From Rhodopirellula sp. (GTDB taxonomy: Bacteria > Planctomycetota > Planctomycetia > Pirellulales > Pirellulaceae): a DNA stretch of 64,000 nt. A program made the translations under genes and the position numbers. Shown here piece by piece: positions 40,192-49,743 of this stretch. The stretch covers positions 105,232-169,231 of the forward strand of contig NZGD01000103.1 of assembly GCA_002690925.1 (NCBI GenBank). Reading direction: 5' to 3'. The notes under the pieces were generated by a model. That model saw nothing but the letters and a program-made list of their open reading frames with translations. It was not told where the DNA came from and did not search any database. The stretch's first letter is position 1. Each line of letters starts with the position of its first letter.

Positions 40192-40552
40192 GGTCTTCCT
40201 TTAATCGTTGAATGTCTGGCCGTCTGGCGAATGTCGCCACATGTAAAATCAGGCCAAATCGTAACAGCGCAACGGTGAACTGGGGCGGGGGTGGGTGTGG
40301 CATTTTTTAAATGCTGGCACATCCACCCGGACAGGAATGCATCCCGGAAACACATGTTCCCTTGTAGAAACAGTAGTTCCTTTGGAATTAGAACCTTCGC
40401 CCCAGCGAAATTATGAGCAAGACGAGTCAGATCGCCGTAAACTGACCGGCGGGTTGGAAAAAGTAGATAGCTTGAAACCAGCCGGGTGCGGGGTGGGTAG
40501 AACACGCCGCAACTGCTTTGTGACGCATTTGCCACTGCTTGGGGAGAGAAAA
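40192..40552. other. Divergent intergenic region between icd and the gamma-glutamyltransferase gene
   Basis: It contains the promoters for both genes. The plus-strand frame extends upstream to 40295, but that part has no family match, and the start at 40553 has a better ribosome-binding site and signal peptide. No other structure was noticed. Confidence 0.5.
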
Positions 40553-42946
40553 TTGCCAAACTGCAACAGCCCGTCTAACAAAGGCCCGCACGGATTGGGG
40601 CTTCTAGCTAGTTGCATGGCGTTTCTGCTTGCAACGATTAGCCAACCGCATGATATTTCTGCCCACGATGAGCGGGTAGAAGTCATTCGTAGCGACGGAG
40701 GGATCGTTGTCAGCGACTCACGAATTGCAAGTCAGATAGGACGAGATGTCTTGCTGGACGGCGGCAACGCCGTGGATGCAGCTGTTGCGACGGCCTTCGC
40801 TCTTGCGGTTTCGTGGCCCGAAGCTGGCAATATTGGTGGCGGTGGCTTCATGTTGGTGCGTCCCGCGAACGGAAAAAAAACTGTTTGCGTCGATTACCGT
40901 GAGACAGCCCCCATTTCCATGCAAAAAAATTCATTCACTCGATCGGATACCACCTTCACCCAAAAAGCGGTCGGAGTACCAGGAACAGTAAAAGGCCTCG
41001 CTCTGGCGCATGCAAAATATGGTCGCCTGAAGTGGGCCAGACTGGTGATGCCTGCAAGCGAACTCGCCTTGCAAGGTGTCCCAATCGATCCCGCATTGGC
41101 GAAATCACTGAACTATGTTTTGAGCATTCCATCGGTTCAATCTGAAAACACCCATTCCGAACTCAGGCGAGTTTATGGCAAGCCAGATCATACAGATTGG
41201 AAAGCTGGTGACACTCTGTTGTTGCCTGATCTAGCGGCAACGCTGCGGCTCATCGCCCAACAGGGACCTGATTCTTTTTACAAGGGAGCCATCGCCAAGC
41301 AGCTGGTAGAGGAGATGGGCCGAGGTAACGGAGAGATCTCACTTCAAGACCTTGAGCAATACAAAGCTGTGATCCGCCCTGCCATGAAGGGAAATTTCCG
41401 TGGCTATACGATACTCGGTGCTCCCCCTCCGTCATCTGGAGGCACCTGCATCATTGAGGCCTTGAACATTATTGAAAATTTCAACATGTCCAAATGGGAT
41501 CGATACAACCCCCAATGCATTCACCTGATTGCCGAGACCTGCAGACGTGTGTTCGCCGATCGAGCTCGTTATTTGGGTGACCCCGAGTACACACGAATCC
41601 CTGAATTCCTGACTAGCAAAAAATATGCTCGTGAAGTCGCAATGTCGATTGATTTGAATAAAGCAACGCCCAGTGGCTTGATCACGCCCGAAATCAATGT
41701 AACCAGCGAAAGTCCTGACACCACGCACTTTTCTATCGTCGATAAAAATGGCATGGCGGTCAGCAACACCTATACATTGGAAGCCAGTTGGGGCTCACGC
41801 ATTGTCGTGAAGGGTGCAGGTTTTTTGCTCAACAATGAAATGGGTGATTTCAACTGGTTCCCAGGTGAAACCAATGAGGCGGGGCGTATTGGTACCAAAC
41901 CCAATATGGTCGCAGCCGGAAAACGAATGCTAAGCTCGCAATCACCCACCATGCTTGAGAAAGACGGAAAACTGTTTTTAGTGACCGGCAGCCCGGGCGG
42001 TCGCACCATTATCAACACAGTGCTTGGAATCGTGTTGGGTGTGACCGAGTTCAGCCTGACCCCGGAACAAGCAGTCGCCGGTGCAAGAATGCACCATCAG
42101 TGGTTTCCGGATCAACTGGACCTTGAAGCTCTCGATCAACCTCCACATTCACGCGTTCAGCAGCAGTTGGCTGACATGGGTCATGTAGTTGGAAATCGTC
42201 CCAAACAAGGATCTGCGCACACTGTCGCTATCGATCAAGATACCAACATGCGAATTGGAATTGCCGATCGTCGTCGCAGTGGAGGCCCGGCATCACACGA
42301 ATATGACACCATCGCTCGTTGGGATTTCGACGATGACATCAACACCAACCTGCCTCAGGCATCTTGCCACGGAAAAACTGACAGGAAATGGACGAATGCT
42401 CTTCCTGCATCAACAATTGACGGCAGCGGCTGCCTGAGCATCAAACGCTCAAGCCTCGACGAGCTCGCGGATACTTATTTTCCAGTTAGTCATTCTGCCA
42501 CCCAAGCAGCAGTTGAAATTGAACTGCAAGAGCTAAAATTCTCTGGCAACCCGGGTAATGAAGCAATACGGATCGGATTCACTAGTGATCGTGATCGTCC
42601 AAGAGTCGCGGCGAGCATGGTGTTATCAAGAAAATTCAATAGCGATATCGTGATACGGGGTGAAGCCCCAGGGGAAGGCACTTTAATCCCTGCCACCACT
42701 ATCTCACGAAACAACAAAATCGATCAGCCGATTATCTTGCGACTCGAAATTGATACCAATAAGGGAAGCTACCAAATTTTTTCGAAGGGCTTGGGAAAAC
42801 ATCACTTCCAAAGTCTTGGAATGGGCAAAATCGCCCCCTCACGTCCCGCAAATTTCCTAAGACTCTGCACTGAGGGGAACTTTGCCGACAGCGATGAAGT
42901 GGCGAAGATCGACTCAATTCAATTGAACTGGAAATCAGGCGAATAG
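40553..42946 (+). CDS. ggt: Gamma-glutamyltransferase with C-terminal beta-sandwich-like extension, exported
   Basis: Hydrolyses or transfers the gamma-glutamyl group of glutathione and related peptides in the periplasm. I chose the TTG at 40553 because GGGGAGAG lies just upstream and a signal peptide follows (hydrophobic LGLLASCMAFLLATI). The heavy chain has GGNAVDAAVATAFAL and GGGGFMLV. The autocatalytic site is TTHFS, with the nucleophile Thr at about 390, followed by NTYTLEASWGS and the substrate loop SPGGRTIINTV. The family usually ends near residue 580; here about 215 extra residues follow, beginning near YDTIARWDFDDD and resembling a LamG-like sandwich. The extension may bind a surface or glycan (inference). 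Confidence 0.92.
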   Translation: MPNCNSPSNKGPHGLGLLASCMAFLLATISQPHDISAHDERVEVIRSDGGIVVSDSRIASQIGRDVLLDGGNAVDAAVATAFALAVSWPEAGNIGGGGFMLVRPANGKKTVCVDYRETAPISMQKNSFTRSDTTFTQKAVGVPGTVKGLALAHAKYGRLKWARLVMPASELALQGVPIDPALAKSLNYVLSIPSVQSENTHSELRRVYGKPDHTDWKAGDTLLLPDLAATLRLIAQQGPDSFYKGAIAKQLVEEMGRGNGEISLQDLEQYKAVIRPAMKGNFRGYTILGAPPPSSGGTCIIEALNIIENFNMSKWDRYNPQCIHLIAETCRRVFADRARYLGDPEYTRIPEFLTSKKYAREVAMSIDLNKATPSGLITPEINVTSESPDTTHFSIVDKNGMAVSNTYTLEASWGSRIVVKGAGFLLNNEMGDFNWFPGETNEAGRIGTKPNMVAAGKRMLSSQSPTMLEKDGKLFLVTGSPGGRTIINTVLGIVLGVTEFSLTPEQAVAGARMHHQWFPDQLDLEALDQPPHSRVQQQLADMGHVVGNRPKQGSAHTVAIDQDTNMRIGIADRRRSGGPASHEYDTIARWDFDDDINTNLPQASCHGKTDRKWTNALPASTIDGSGCLSIKRSSLDELADTYFPVSHSATQAAVEIELQELKFSGNPGNEAIRIGFTSDRDRPRVAASMVLSRKFNSDIVIRGEAPGEGTLIPATTISRNNKIDQPIILRLEIDTNKGSYQIFSKGLGKHHFQSLGMGKIAPSRPANFLRLCTEGNFADSDEVAKIDSIQLNWKSGE

Positions 42947-43113
42947 CAACGCAACTGAATCACACTGCATCAGCAAACAGCCATTCACATGACGCATTAC
43001 TGACAGGCAGTTGCTAAGCTTTCATCGCAAGATTTCCTCCTTGCACACACGAATCGAAACCACTTGGGAAACGACAGACGTTTTCTTTCACAAACTCCAT
43101 CTCCAAAACAACG

Positions 43114-43869
43114 ATGACACGTTTCGCTGCAACACTTCTTCTCATCCCTCTCGTCTCAACTATTGCATGGGCACAACAAGAATCGGCTAAGAGTGAAACC
43201 AGGATTACCTCACCTACACCTGAACAGAGTGAAATCCCAACAAGCGTGAAACCGGGAATTAACAGCAACTTCATTGACCCAGAACTGAATGTTGATGACT
43301 GGATTGCCAGGTTTGAGGTCGAAAGTCGTGAGGTATACCAATCGCGAAGGGAAATACTGAAAGCCTTGGCAATTCAACCCGGTTCACGTGTCGCTGACAT
43401 TGGTGCTGGCACAGGATTTTTTACCATTTTGATGAGCAAGGCAGTTGGGAATAAAGGCTGGATCTATGCAGTAGAGATTTCACCCAAGTTCACGCAACAC
43501 TTGACAGCTTTATTTGCAGAACGCAATTTAAAAAACACGACTACCGTTTTTTGCAACGACCGCTCTGTTTGCCTGCCACCCAACAGTATCGACCTCGCCT
43601 TCATTTGCGACGTATACCACCATTTCGAATTTCCAAAACAAACGATGCTGTCAATACATGATGCTTTAGCCGATGGTGGGCGGGTGGTCCTGATTGACTT
43701 TGAACGTATCCCGGGAATATCTCGCGAATGGACACTCGGCCATGTGCGTGCAGGTAAGAAGGTCTTTATCGATGAAGTCCAGGAGGTCGGTTTTGAGCTG
43801 ATCGGAGAACGAAAAATTGCAGGATTCAAAGAAAACTACTTTCTTGAGTTTCGAAAAACAAATCGCTAA
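43114..43869 (+). CDS. Class I SAM-dependent methyltransferase with a signal peptide
   Basis: A 251-residue protein. Residues 1-20 are a clear signal peptide (basic start, hydrophobic LLLIPLVSTI, cleavage after AWA). After a linker comes a Rossmann-type methyltransferase domain: SRVADIGAGTGFFTIL (about 91-106) for SAM, VEISPKF for the acidic strand end, and DLAFICDVYHHFEFP near 163-177. Similar exported methyltransferases occur in planctomycetes, though SAM is normally cytoplasmic, so where and on what it acts is open. The start at 43114 is the only one that gives the signal peptide. The permease gene begins 50 bp downstream. Confidence 0.85.
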   Translation: MTRFAATLLLIPLVSTIAWAQQESAKSETRITSPTPEQSEIPTSVKPGINSNFIDPELNVDDWIARFEVESREVYQSRREILKALAIQPGSRVADIGAGTGFFTILMSKAVGNKGWIYAVEISPKFTQHLTALFAERNLKNTTTVFCNDRSVCLPPNSIDLAFICDVYHHFEFPKQTMLSIHDALADGGRVVLIDFERIPGISREWTLGHVRAGKKVFIDEVQEVGFELIGERKIAGFKENYFLEFRKTNR

Positions 43870-43919
43870 AAATCCACGAACGGGCGCCAACATTCCTGAC
43901 GCACGGCCAAACCCGCTTC

Positions 43920-45383
43920 ATGCCAATAGCATGTCTGCGACGGCCCCGCATGTTGGAGACCGACTCGCGACCATTCACGCTACCACCCTTACATCTGCCC
44001 TTGAGGAACCGTCGCTTGTTTGCCCCAAAACGCTCGCTGGACCTTGGCTCGGCAACGACACTGGTAGCTGCCAGCATGATTGGAGTCGGGGTCTACACAA
44101 CAAGTGGGTATACACTTGATGCTTTGGGCAACCCTGGCCTTGTGGTGGCCGCCTGGATCGTGGGTGGCATCATCGCCATTTGTGGAGCGGTTGGCTATTC
44201 CTCCTTGGCTGAGAAATTTACAGAGTCAGGCGGTGAGTACCTATTCCTGAGCAAAACCTTGCATCCTGTCGCTGGACTCATGGCGGGCTGGGTGTCGTTA
44301 CTGGCTGGTTTTACAGGTGCAATTGCCATTGCAGCTCTCGGATTTGAAAGCTATCTGCAACCGCTGCTGAATGCAGAAAATCTGCCTGATGGCAGCATCG
44401 CGATCCCATCAGTGTTGCTCGTGGCAGTCATGCACACGATAGGAGTACGATCTGCTGCCAGAGCGCAGGACTTTTTTGTCGTGCTCAAAATGGTATTGAT
44501 TGCAGGATTTATCACCTACGCAATCATGCACATTTCAAACTGGATCGGAAGTAAACACGACAGCATCGCCACAACTTCGACTGCACCGCACAGCATCCTT
44601 GAATTTGCAAAACAACTTGTGTACATCTCATTCAGCTACGCAGGATTCAATGCAGCAATATACATTTCCAGTGAGATTCAATCGCCTTCTAGAAATGTAC
44701 CCCGAGCCATGATTGGTGGCACTTTCATGGTCACTTTGATCTATATCGCATTGAATGCAATTTTTGTCTACGCGCCATCGAAGGTAGTAGCGACACAGCC
44801 GGACAACATTTCGCAGATTGCGGCAACGGCTGCTGGTACGATCGGTGGTCCAGGATTTGCAACCATTGTACGGGTCATCATCTGCCTCTCACTTTTTACG
44901 TCAGTATCCGCCATGGTGATGACTGGCCCACGCGTCTATGCAAAGATGGCCGCTGATGGTTTCTTACCTCGCTTCTTTCAGTTTAAAACTGAGACCCCCG
45001 TGGTAGCAATTTGGTTTCAAGCGATTCTAGCAATTGTAGTGATCTCACTCACGACGATCAGTAATCTACTGGGCTACCTGGGCCTAACCCTTTCTCTCTG
45101 TTCGGCCCTGACAATCTGCATGGTATTCCGCATGCGAATGATGGACTTCAACGTCAAATTACCGCTGCTCGGAATCCCAGCTGCGACTTATGTTTTAGCC
45201 ACACTGCTTCTGGCGGTTTTATATGGGATCAGCGACTACAAACAGGGAATCGCCAGCGGCGTTACTTTGTTGGTTGGCTTGATCATCTATCCATTTTTTC
45301 GAAGTAGAATCTCTCCTTCGGCGGATTGCGTCTCACCGGCGAAACTGGACGCAGACAACATGAAAGACAGTCCTGACACTTGA
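43920..45383 (+). CDS. APC-family amino-acid permease
   Basis: A 487-residue inner-membrane transporter with about twelve transmembrane helices. TM1 has the family signature ASMIGVGVYTTSGY with the unwound Gly-rich site near residues 50-63, followed by GNPGLVVAAWIVGG. The central SYAGFNAAIYISSEIQSPSRNVPRAMIGG is the APC TM6 region with the conserved glutamate. The substrate is not predictable; cationic or neutral amino acids are usual. A second ATG at 43950 (MLETDSR) is a possible start. It may be co-transcribed with the methyltransferase 50 bp upstream, and it ends only 4 bp from a convergent gene. Confidence 0.93.
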   Translation: MPIACLRRPRMLETDSRPFTLPPLHLPLRNRRLFAPKRSLDLGSATTLVAASMIGVGVYTTSGYTLDALGNPGLVVAAWIVGGIIAICGAVGYSSLAEKFTESGGEYLFLSKTLHPVAGLMAGWVSLLAGFTGAIAIAALGFESYLQPLLNAENLPDGSIAIPSVLLVAVMHTIGVRSAARAQDFFVVLKMVLIAGFITYAIMHISNWIGSKHDSIATTSTAPHSILEFAKQLVYISFSYAGFNAAIYISSEIQSPSRNVPRAMIGGTFMVTLIYIALNAIFVYAPSKVVATQPDNISQIAATAAGTIGGPGFATIVRVIICLSLFTSVSAMVMTGPRVYAKMAADGFLPRFFQFKTETPVVAIWFQAILAIVVISLTTISNLLGYLGLTLSLCSALTICMVFRMRMMDFNVKLPLLGIPAATYVLATLLLAVLYGISDYKQGIASGVTLLVGLIIYPFFRSRISPSADCVSPAKLDADNMKDSPDT

Positions 45384-45387
45384 TTCG

Positions 45388-46389
45388 TCAGGCATTCAAC
45401 TTCATGCCGCGTTTTGTCTTTTGACTGCAGCACTTTTTGTATTTCTTGCTGCTTCCACAAGGACAAGGGCTATTTCTCCCGACCCTACGAGCGCGTGGCT
45501 TGACCCGCGAAAGAAAGCTCCGCGTATCTTGATGATACATCTTACGCATCATGCCATAGACTTCTGGATGACGTCGTTGCAGATGCTCAGGCGCTTCAAA
45601 AAAGTATTCGCTCAGAACTGCAAAATACTCCGCCTCGTTTGTGTAGGCATAGTCATCAATTTCTTCTCGGGCTCGGGGGTCTCGCTTTAGTTCTTCAGCG
45701 ACCCAGCCAATCCATGGAGCGGCCACATCACCGGCAACACGGTTTGGTAAACCGTCGACTGCCCCATCTGCTTTATCAACCAGATGTGCAAACTCATGAA
45801 TTCCGACATTCCGTTTGTCCTTATGATTCTTGAAGCCTGATATCAAATCCGGTTTGGAAAGAATCATGACTCCACTGAGATGATTTACTCCAATCATGCC
45901 GAGCGTATTGCGACTGACTCCTTGATCTGTTTGATACTCTTCATTGAACGCACCGGGATAAATCAGGATTTCGCCGAGGCCAGAATACTCCCAATCCTCA
46001 AACCCAAAGATTGGAATCGTTGCACTCGCTGCAACCAAAACATGCGTTATGTCATCGACATCTGTTCGGATACCTGTCACGGGAACCTCATCAATGAACA
46101 CCTTGACGAGATTCCGGAACCGCTCGCGCCCCGCTTCATCTAATGCTTGGTAGAAGACAACATTTTTCAGCAGCACCTCTTCCCAAGTGTCAGGCAACGG
46201 TTCAGCCAGGACCTTGATTCGTCTGAGCGTACGCCGACGCATCAGATGGTAGACACCGTAGGCCAAGGGCAGCGCAAATAAAGCAAGTTGCCATTTCAAC
46301 GCCAGCAGCGAAATAACAACTGCCACCACAACGGAAAAAACCAGCGAGTGACGCTGATTGCTACGATTGCTCTGTTCCGTAACAAGCAC
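45388..46389 (-). CDS. mtfA: MtfA-like zinc peptidase (M90 family) with C-terminal SEC-C motif
   Basis: A 333-residue protein with two N-terminal hydrophobic segments (about 17-47), so it is probably membrane-anchored, unlike soluble E. coli MtfA. The M90 catalytic site is HEFAH at 198-202, with a downstream glutamate in YTNEAEYFAVLSEYFF. Family motifs VTGIRTDVDDITHVLVAASA and WEYSGLGEILIYPG precede it. The last 30 residues hold GRNSPCPCGSSKKYKKCC, a SEC-C zinc motif as on SecA tails. In E. coli, MtfA acts on the glucose PTS regulator Mlc; that partner is not expected here. The start is a GTG at 46389. Confidence 0.92.
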   Translation of the reverse strand: MLVTEQSNRSNQRHSLVFSVVVAVVISLLALKWQLALFALPLAYGVYHLMRRRTLRRIKVLAEPLPDTWEEVLLKNVVFYQALDEAGRERFRNLVKVFIDEVPVTGIRTDVDDITHVLVAASATIPIFGFEDWEYSGLGEILIYPGAFNEEYQTDQGVSRNTLGMIGVNHLSGVMILSKPDLISGFKNHKDKRNVGIHEFAHLVDKADGAVDGLPNRVAGDVAAPWIGWVAEELKRDPRAREEIDDYAYTNEAEYFAVLSEYFFEAPEHLQRRHPEVYGMMRKMYHQDTRSFLSRVKPRARRVGRNSPCPCGSSKKYKKCCSQKTKRGMKLNA

Positions 46390-46425
46390 AATGACACCTT
46401 TAATCTGGTAGTGTGTTTCAGGATC

Positions 46426-47526
46426 TTAATTAGGCTGCAAGTCGCCGATGGTCATCTTCGTGTCAATACGAATGCCACCCTCAATATCTTTTACTTCGAG
46501 TGTCACTGTGGGATCTGCACGATCCCAATCGATTCGCACGACCCCATAATTTTCCCTATGGTAGGTTCGCTCATCGGATCGAAATCGATTTTCTGTTGGT
46601 GTGCCACGTGGATGAATCTGGTTAAAACTGCTGGACGTGATTTCATACAGAGGGTAGGAAACTTGTTCGCGGCGACAGGACAACTCGGCCCAATGACGAT
46701 CCCCACTCAAAAGTACAACGCCGGCCGCCTTTGTTTCCTTTACCAAACCAATCAACTTTTCACGTTCACGAGGTAAATTCCCCCATGCCTCCTGCCCGCT
46801 CGCCTCAGGAACCAACTGGATGCTTGTGCCAATCAAACGTACTTCCGCCGGTTTTTCGAGTTGCTGCTTGAGCCATGCCCACTGAGCTTCGCCCAACATG
46901 GTTTTGTCGGGGGAATCATCAGCCACGTACGGACCACCGACTCTTTTCTCACCTGTCTTCAGTGGAGATCGGAAGTATCGGGTATCGAGCATGATCACTT
47001 GAACGCGCTGTCCCTCAGGACCAAAGATCTTTGCGTCATAAACACCACCTCGAGTGCGTATGGGTGACTGAGTTGGTACATCCCAGAAACGCATGAACTC
47101 TTTTTCAGATGCTTCTCGTTGGGGAAAATCCGCTCCGCCGTCATTGACTCCAAAATCATGATCATCCCAAGTTGCCATGATCGGAAACTCGGATCGCAAA
47201 CGACGAAAATCGGCATTGGCCGCAAGGCGATCATACTTCGCCCGCATCTCGGTCATATCTTCCGTGTCGGCATAAATATTGTCTCCTAGAAAAAGAATCA
47301 GATCAGGGAACTCACCTGCCATCGTGTAGAAAATGGGAGTTGGGAAATCCTGCCTGACGCAGGAACCAAATATAATTTTCCTGAGAACTTGATTCGAGTC
47401 TGGCGGATCAGCAGATGTATTTTCAGACGACGAAAAGAACACAATCAAGATTCCGATCAGAAGAAAGACGGGACAGCAGAATGAGCACGCAATCCTGACT
47501 GCAGTTCCAAATCTGCATTGATTCAT
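46426..47526 (-). CDS. phoD: PhoD-like alkaline phosphatase/phosphodiesterase, exported
   Basis: A 366-residue metallophosphatase. The N-terminus has a hydrophobic segment (about 13-31) that serves as signal or anchor. PhoD motifs are in order: IIFGSCVRQ near 50, LFLGDNIYADTEDM near 80, TWDDHDFGVNDGGADFP near 118-134, and LLSGDRHWAEL near 272-282, which together hold the metal-binding Asp, Asn and His residues. It lies directly after the sulfatase gene with a 4-bp ATGA overlap, so the two are likely translationally coupled. A joint role in releasing phosphate and sulfate from polymers is plausible. PhoD expression is often phosphate-regulated, but I see no Pho box here. Confidence 0.92.
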   Translation of the reverse strand: MNQCRFGTAVRIACSFCCPVFLLIGILIVFFSSSENTSADPPDSNQVLRKIIFGSCVRQDFPTPIFYTMAGEFPDLILFLGDNIYADTEDMTEMRAKYDRLAANADFRRLRSEFPIMATWDDHDFGVNDGGADFPQREASEKEFMRFWDVPTQSPIRTRGGVYDAKIFGPEGQRVQVIMLDTRYFRSPLKTGEKRVGGPYVADDSPDKTMLGEAQWAWLKQQLEKPAEVRLIGTSIQLVPEASGQEAWGNLPREREKLIGLVKETKAAGVVLLSGDRHWAELSCRREQVSYPLYEITSSSFNQIHPRGTPTENRFRSDERTYHRENYGVVRIDWDRADPTVTLEVKDIEGGIRIDTKMTIGDLQPN

Positions 47527-48968
47527 TTTTTCACCGTAGGAGCCCGAAAGCGATGCTCACCCCGCTTCGCAGCTCGATGGCTCTCAGGCGTATCCTGTTC
47601 GATACCAGGATCACCTTGACTAACCAACCACCGATCCAATTCACGGGAAAGGACGTTCAGCATTTCCTTTGCGTTATCCGTTCCTACGAGGTTCTTTAAC
47701 TCATAGGGATCAGATGCAGTGTGATAAAGCGCTTCTGCCGGTCGGTTCATGTAGCGTTGCACAAGGTTATAAGTTTCCGGCGACTCCCAAGAATCCCAAA
47801 CCCACGTTTGCCAATATGGGTTATTTAACAAGCCGTCACCGCGGACACCCATCAGGTGTTTTTCGATGTACAGATTTCCGTGTCGTAAATTCCTGACATA
47901 CCGATAAGTACCATCACTGATCGTGCGCACAGGGTAGGGCGGTCCCTCCGGCACGTTGTTATGCACTCCGTAAACATATTTTCTGTGCTGTGACGACTTA
48001 CCTTTCAGAACATCAATAAAACTCTGTCCATCGAATGCATCTGCGTGCTTCTCATTGCTTCCAGCAACATCGAGCAAAGTAGGTAAGACATCCGCGAATT
48101 GGACCATTGCATCAGTACGGGCACCTACCGGAACCATCCCCGGCCAACGGGCGATCAATGCCGTATGAACTCCCGTATCCCAGTTGGTCCACTTATTTCC
48201 TGGAAACTGAGATCCTTGCTCTGATGAAAACAAGACCAATGTGTTGTTTGCCTCGCCTGATGCCTTCAATGCATCCAATAATTCTCCTACCTGAGAATCC
48301 ATGTAAGTGATTTCAGCAAGATAGCGAGAGAACGCTTCACGGGTCAATTTGGTGTCAGCGATATTGGGAGGTAATTTCAGCTCCGCTGGTGGATAGGCCG
48401 AAGCATCACCCATGACCCATGGCACATGCGGCTCTACCAAGGCAACCACCAGACAAAAGGGCTGCTGCTTATCACGCTGCATGAATTCATTGACTGCGGA
48501 AAGTTCATGGGCCTTGGTCGGATTCCTGACACAGTTCGCGTCGAAACCACCAACACGCTCGAAAGGGAATGCCTGCTTAGGCAGCACATGTACCTTACCA
48601 GCCAGTCCTACCCGATAGCCGAGAGCACCGAGGTAATGTGGCATGCTTAACGTCTCAGGCAGACAGGAGGAATGGTTCCACGCACAACCATTCCGCATCG
48701 GGTACAAACCTGAATACAGTTCAGCTCGACAGGGTTGGCACATCGCCTCTGCAAGATAAGCCCGATTAAAAACGAGACCCTCAGTGGCGAGTTGCTGGAG
48801 GTTGGGAGTCCGAGCGTTCTGACCTCCATACATTGGTAAATCATTATGCGTGCAGTCATCCGCAAGAATCATCACAATGTTTGGTTTCTCAACGTTTGCT
48901 TTCTCAACCGCGAGGGCAGGCGTCACGAGCAACAAAAGTCCAGAAAACGTCGTGCAAAATATTTTCAT
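47523..48968 (-). CDS. Sulfatase (S1 family, formylglycine type), exported
   Basis: A 481-residue protein from the ATG at 48968, with a signal peptide ending TPALA near residue 20. The alkaline-phosphatase-fold core starts KPNIVMILADDCTHND, where two Asp residues bind Ca. The active-site motif is C-Q-P-C-R at 77-81, followed by AELYSG; Cys77 would become formylglycine, and the fourth position is Cys instead of the usual Ser. Later motifs are LAGKVHVLP and LFSSEQGSQFPGNKW. No sulfatase-modifying enzyme gene is in the window. It cleaves a sulfate ester, likely on an algal polysaccharide, but the substrate cannot be told. It is the first gene of a two-gene operon with phoD. Confidence 0.93.
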   Translation of the reverse strand: MKIFCTTFSGLLLLVTPALAVEKANVEKPNIVMILADDCTHNDLPMYGGQNARTPNLQQLATEGLVFNRAYLAEAMCQPCRAELYSGLYPMRNGCAWNHSSCLPETLSMPHYLGALGYRVGLAGKVHVLPKQAFPFERVGGFDANCVRNPTKAHELSAVNEFMQRDKQQPFCLVVALVEPHVPWVMGDASAYPPAELKLPPNIADTKLTREAFSRYLAEITYMDSQVGELLDALKASGEANNTLVLFSSEQGSQFPGNKWTNWDTGVHTALIARWPGMVPVGARTDAMVQFADVLPTLLDVAGSNEKHADAFDGQSFIDVLKGKSSQHRKYVYGVHNNVPEGPPYPVRTISDGTYRYVRNLRHGNLYIEKHLMGVRGDGLLNNPYWQTWVWDSWESPETYNLVQRYMNRPAEALYHTASDPYELKNLVGTDNAKEMLNVLSRELDRWLVSQGDPGIEQDTPESHRAAKRGEHRFRAPTVKK

Positions 48969-49212
48969 GAATCGTCTTTCACAGTGATGGTCAACTTTCA
49001 CGAGCCGCGTATTGTAACTGCGTTGTACTTGGGTTCACAGGGAATGAATCCGCAGCAGCAAGATACTTTGGGAATGACACTTCATTCCGCGGCCGCCCGT
49101 TCACCAAGGAAGAAGTGACTGCCATCGCATGCATCCTGATCGATTCAAAGCAGCGACCACTCCACCCAATTTCGATAACGATCGCACGCCAAGCAATTGG
49201 CAACACCGCGGT

Positions 49213-49611
49213 TCAACCCGCCTTGGGAGGTTGCCAGCCGTAATAGTCATTCAGTGCGTGAGACACGACGGCCGTCAGTTGTGACAATTTCAGAGGCTTA
49301 CTCAGCACATCGTAAGCACACATTCTTGCAGCCTCTTGGCGAATTTCATCATTCAGTTCTGCACTCATCAGCACGCATGGCAGGCTTGAGGGACGTTCAT
49401 GCAAATGTCGTATCACGTCCAAGCCAGTGACATATGGCATGTGCACGTCAACAACCGCAACATGGACTCGCGAATGCTCGATAAGGTCCAATGCTTCGCG
49501 TCCGTCGCAGGCCTCAATTACACGAAAGCCCCGTCGCTGCAACCCTTCACACACAACCTTGCGAAAAGCCTTATCGTCATCCGTCACAAGCAGGTTCGGT
49601 ACATCCATCAT
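49213..49611 (-). CDS. Stand-alone response-regulator receiver domain (CheY-like)
   Basis: A 132-residue protein consisting of one receiver domain. It has the acidic pair in LLVTDDDKAF (about 8-17), the phospho-acceptor Asp in VAVVDVHMP (about residue 55), the conserved Ser in VLMSAEL and the Lys in LSKPLK (about residue 105). There is no output domain, so it would act by protein contact or phosphotransfer. No histidine kinase gene is adjacent, which makes it an orphan. It is divergent from the moxR gene. The second ATG (49608) is an equally good start. Confidence 0.93.
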   Translation of the reverse strand: MMDVPNLLVTDDDKAFRKVVCEGLQRRGFRVIEACDGREALDLIEHSRVHVAVVDVHMPYVTGLDVIRHLHERPSSLPCVLMSAELNDEIRQEAARMCAYDVLSKPLKLSQLTAVVSHALNDYYGWQPPKAG

Positions 49612-49743
49612 GGAGTTTTCATCAGCAACAGATTGATCTGCAATCGCGTTTGCATCGCGACGGCAGGTAAGTTCAATAGTATGATGATAACTGCTATCGC
49701 AACATTATTCACCACAACAACTTGATAACGTTACGGAAACCAG

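Noticed and set aside
40295..40552. N-terminal extension of the gamma-glutamyltransferase frame
   Set aside because: The 86 extra residues match nothing, run through the icd promoter region, and bury the signal peptide. The TTG at 40553 has a ribosome-binding site.
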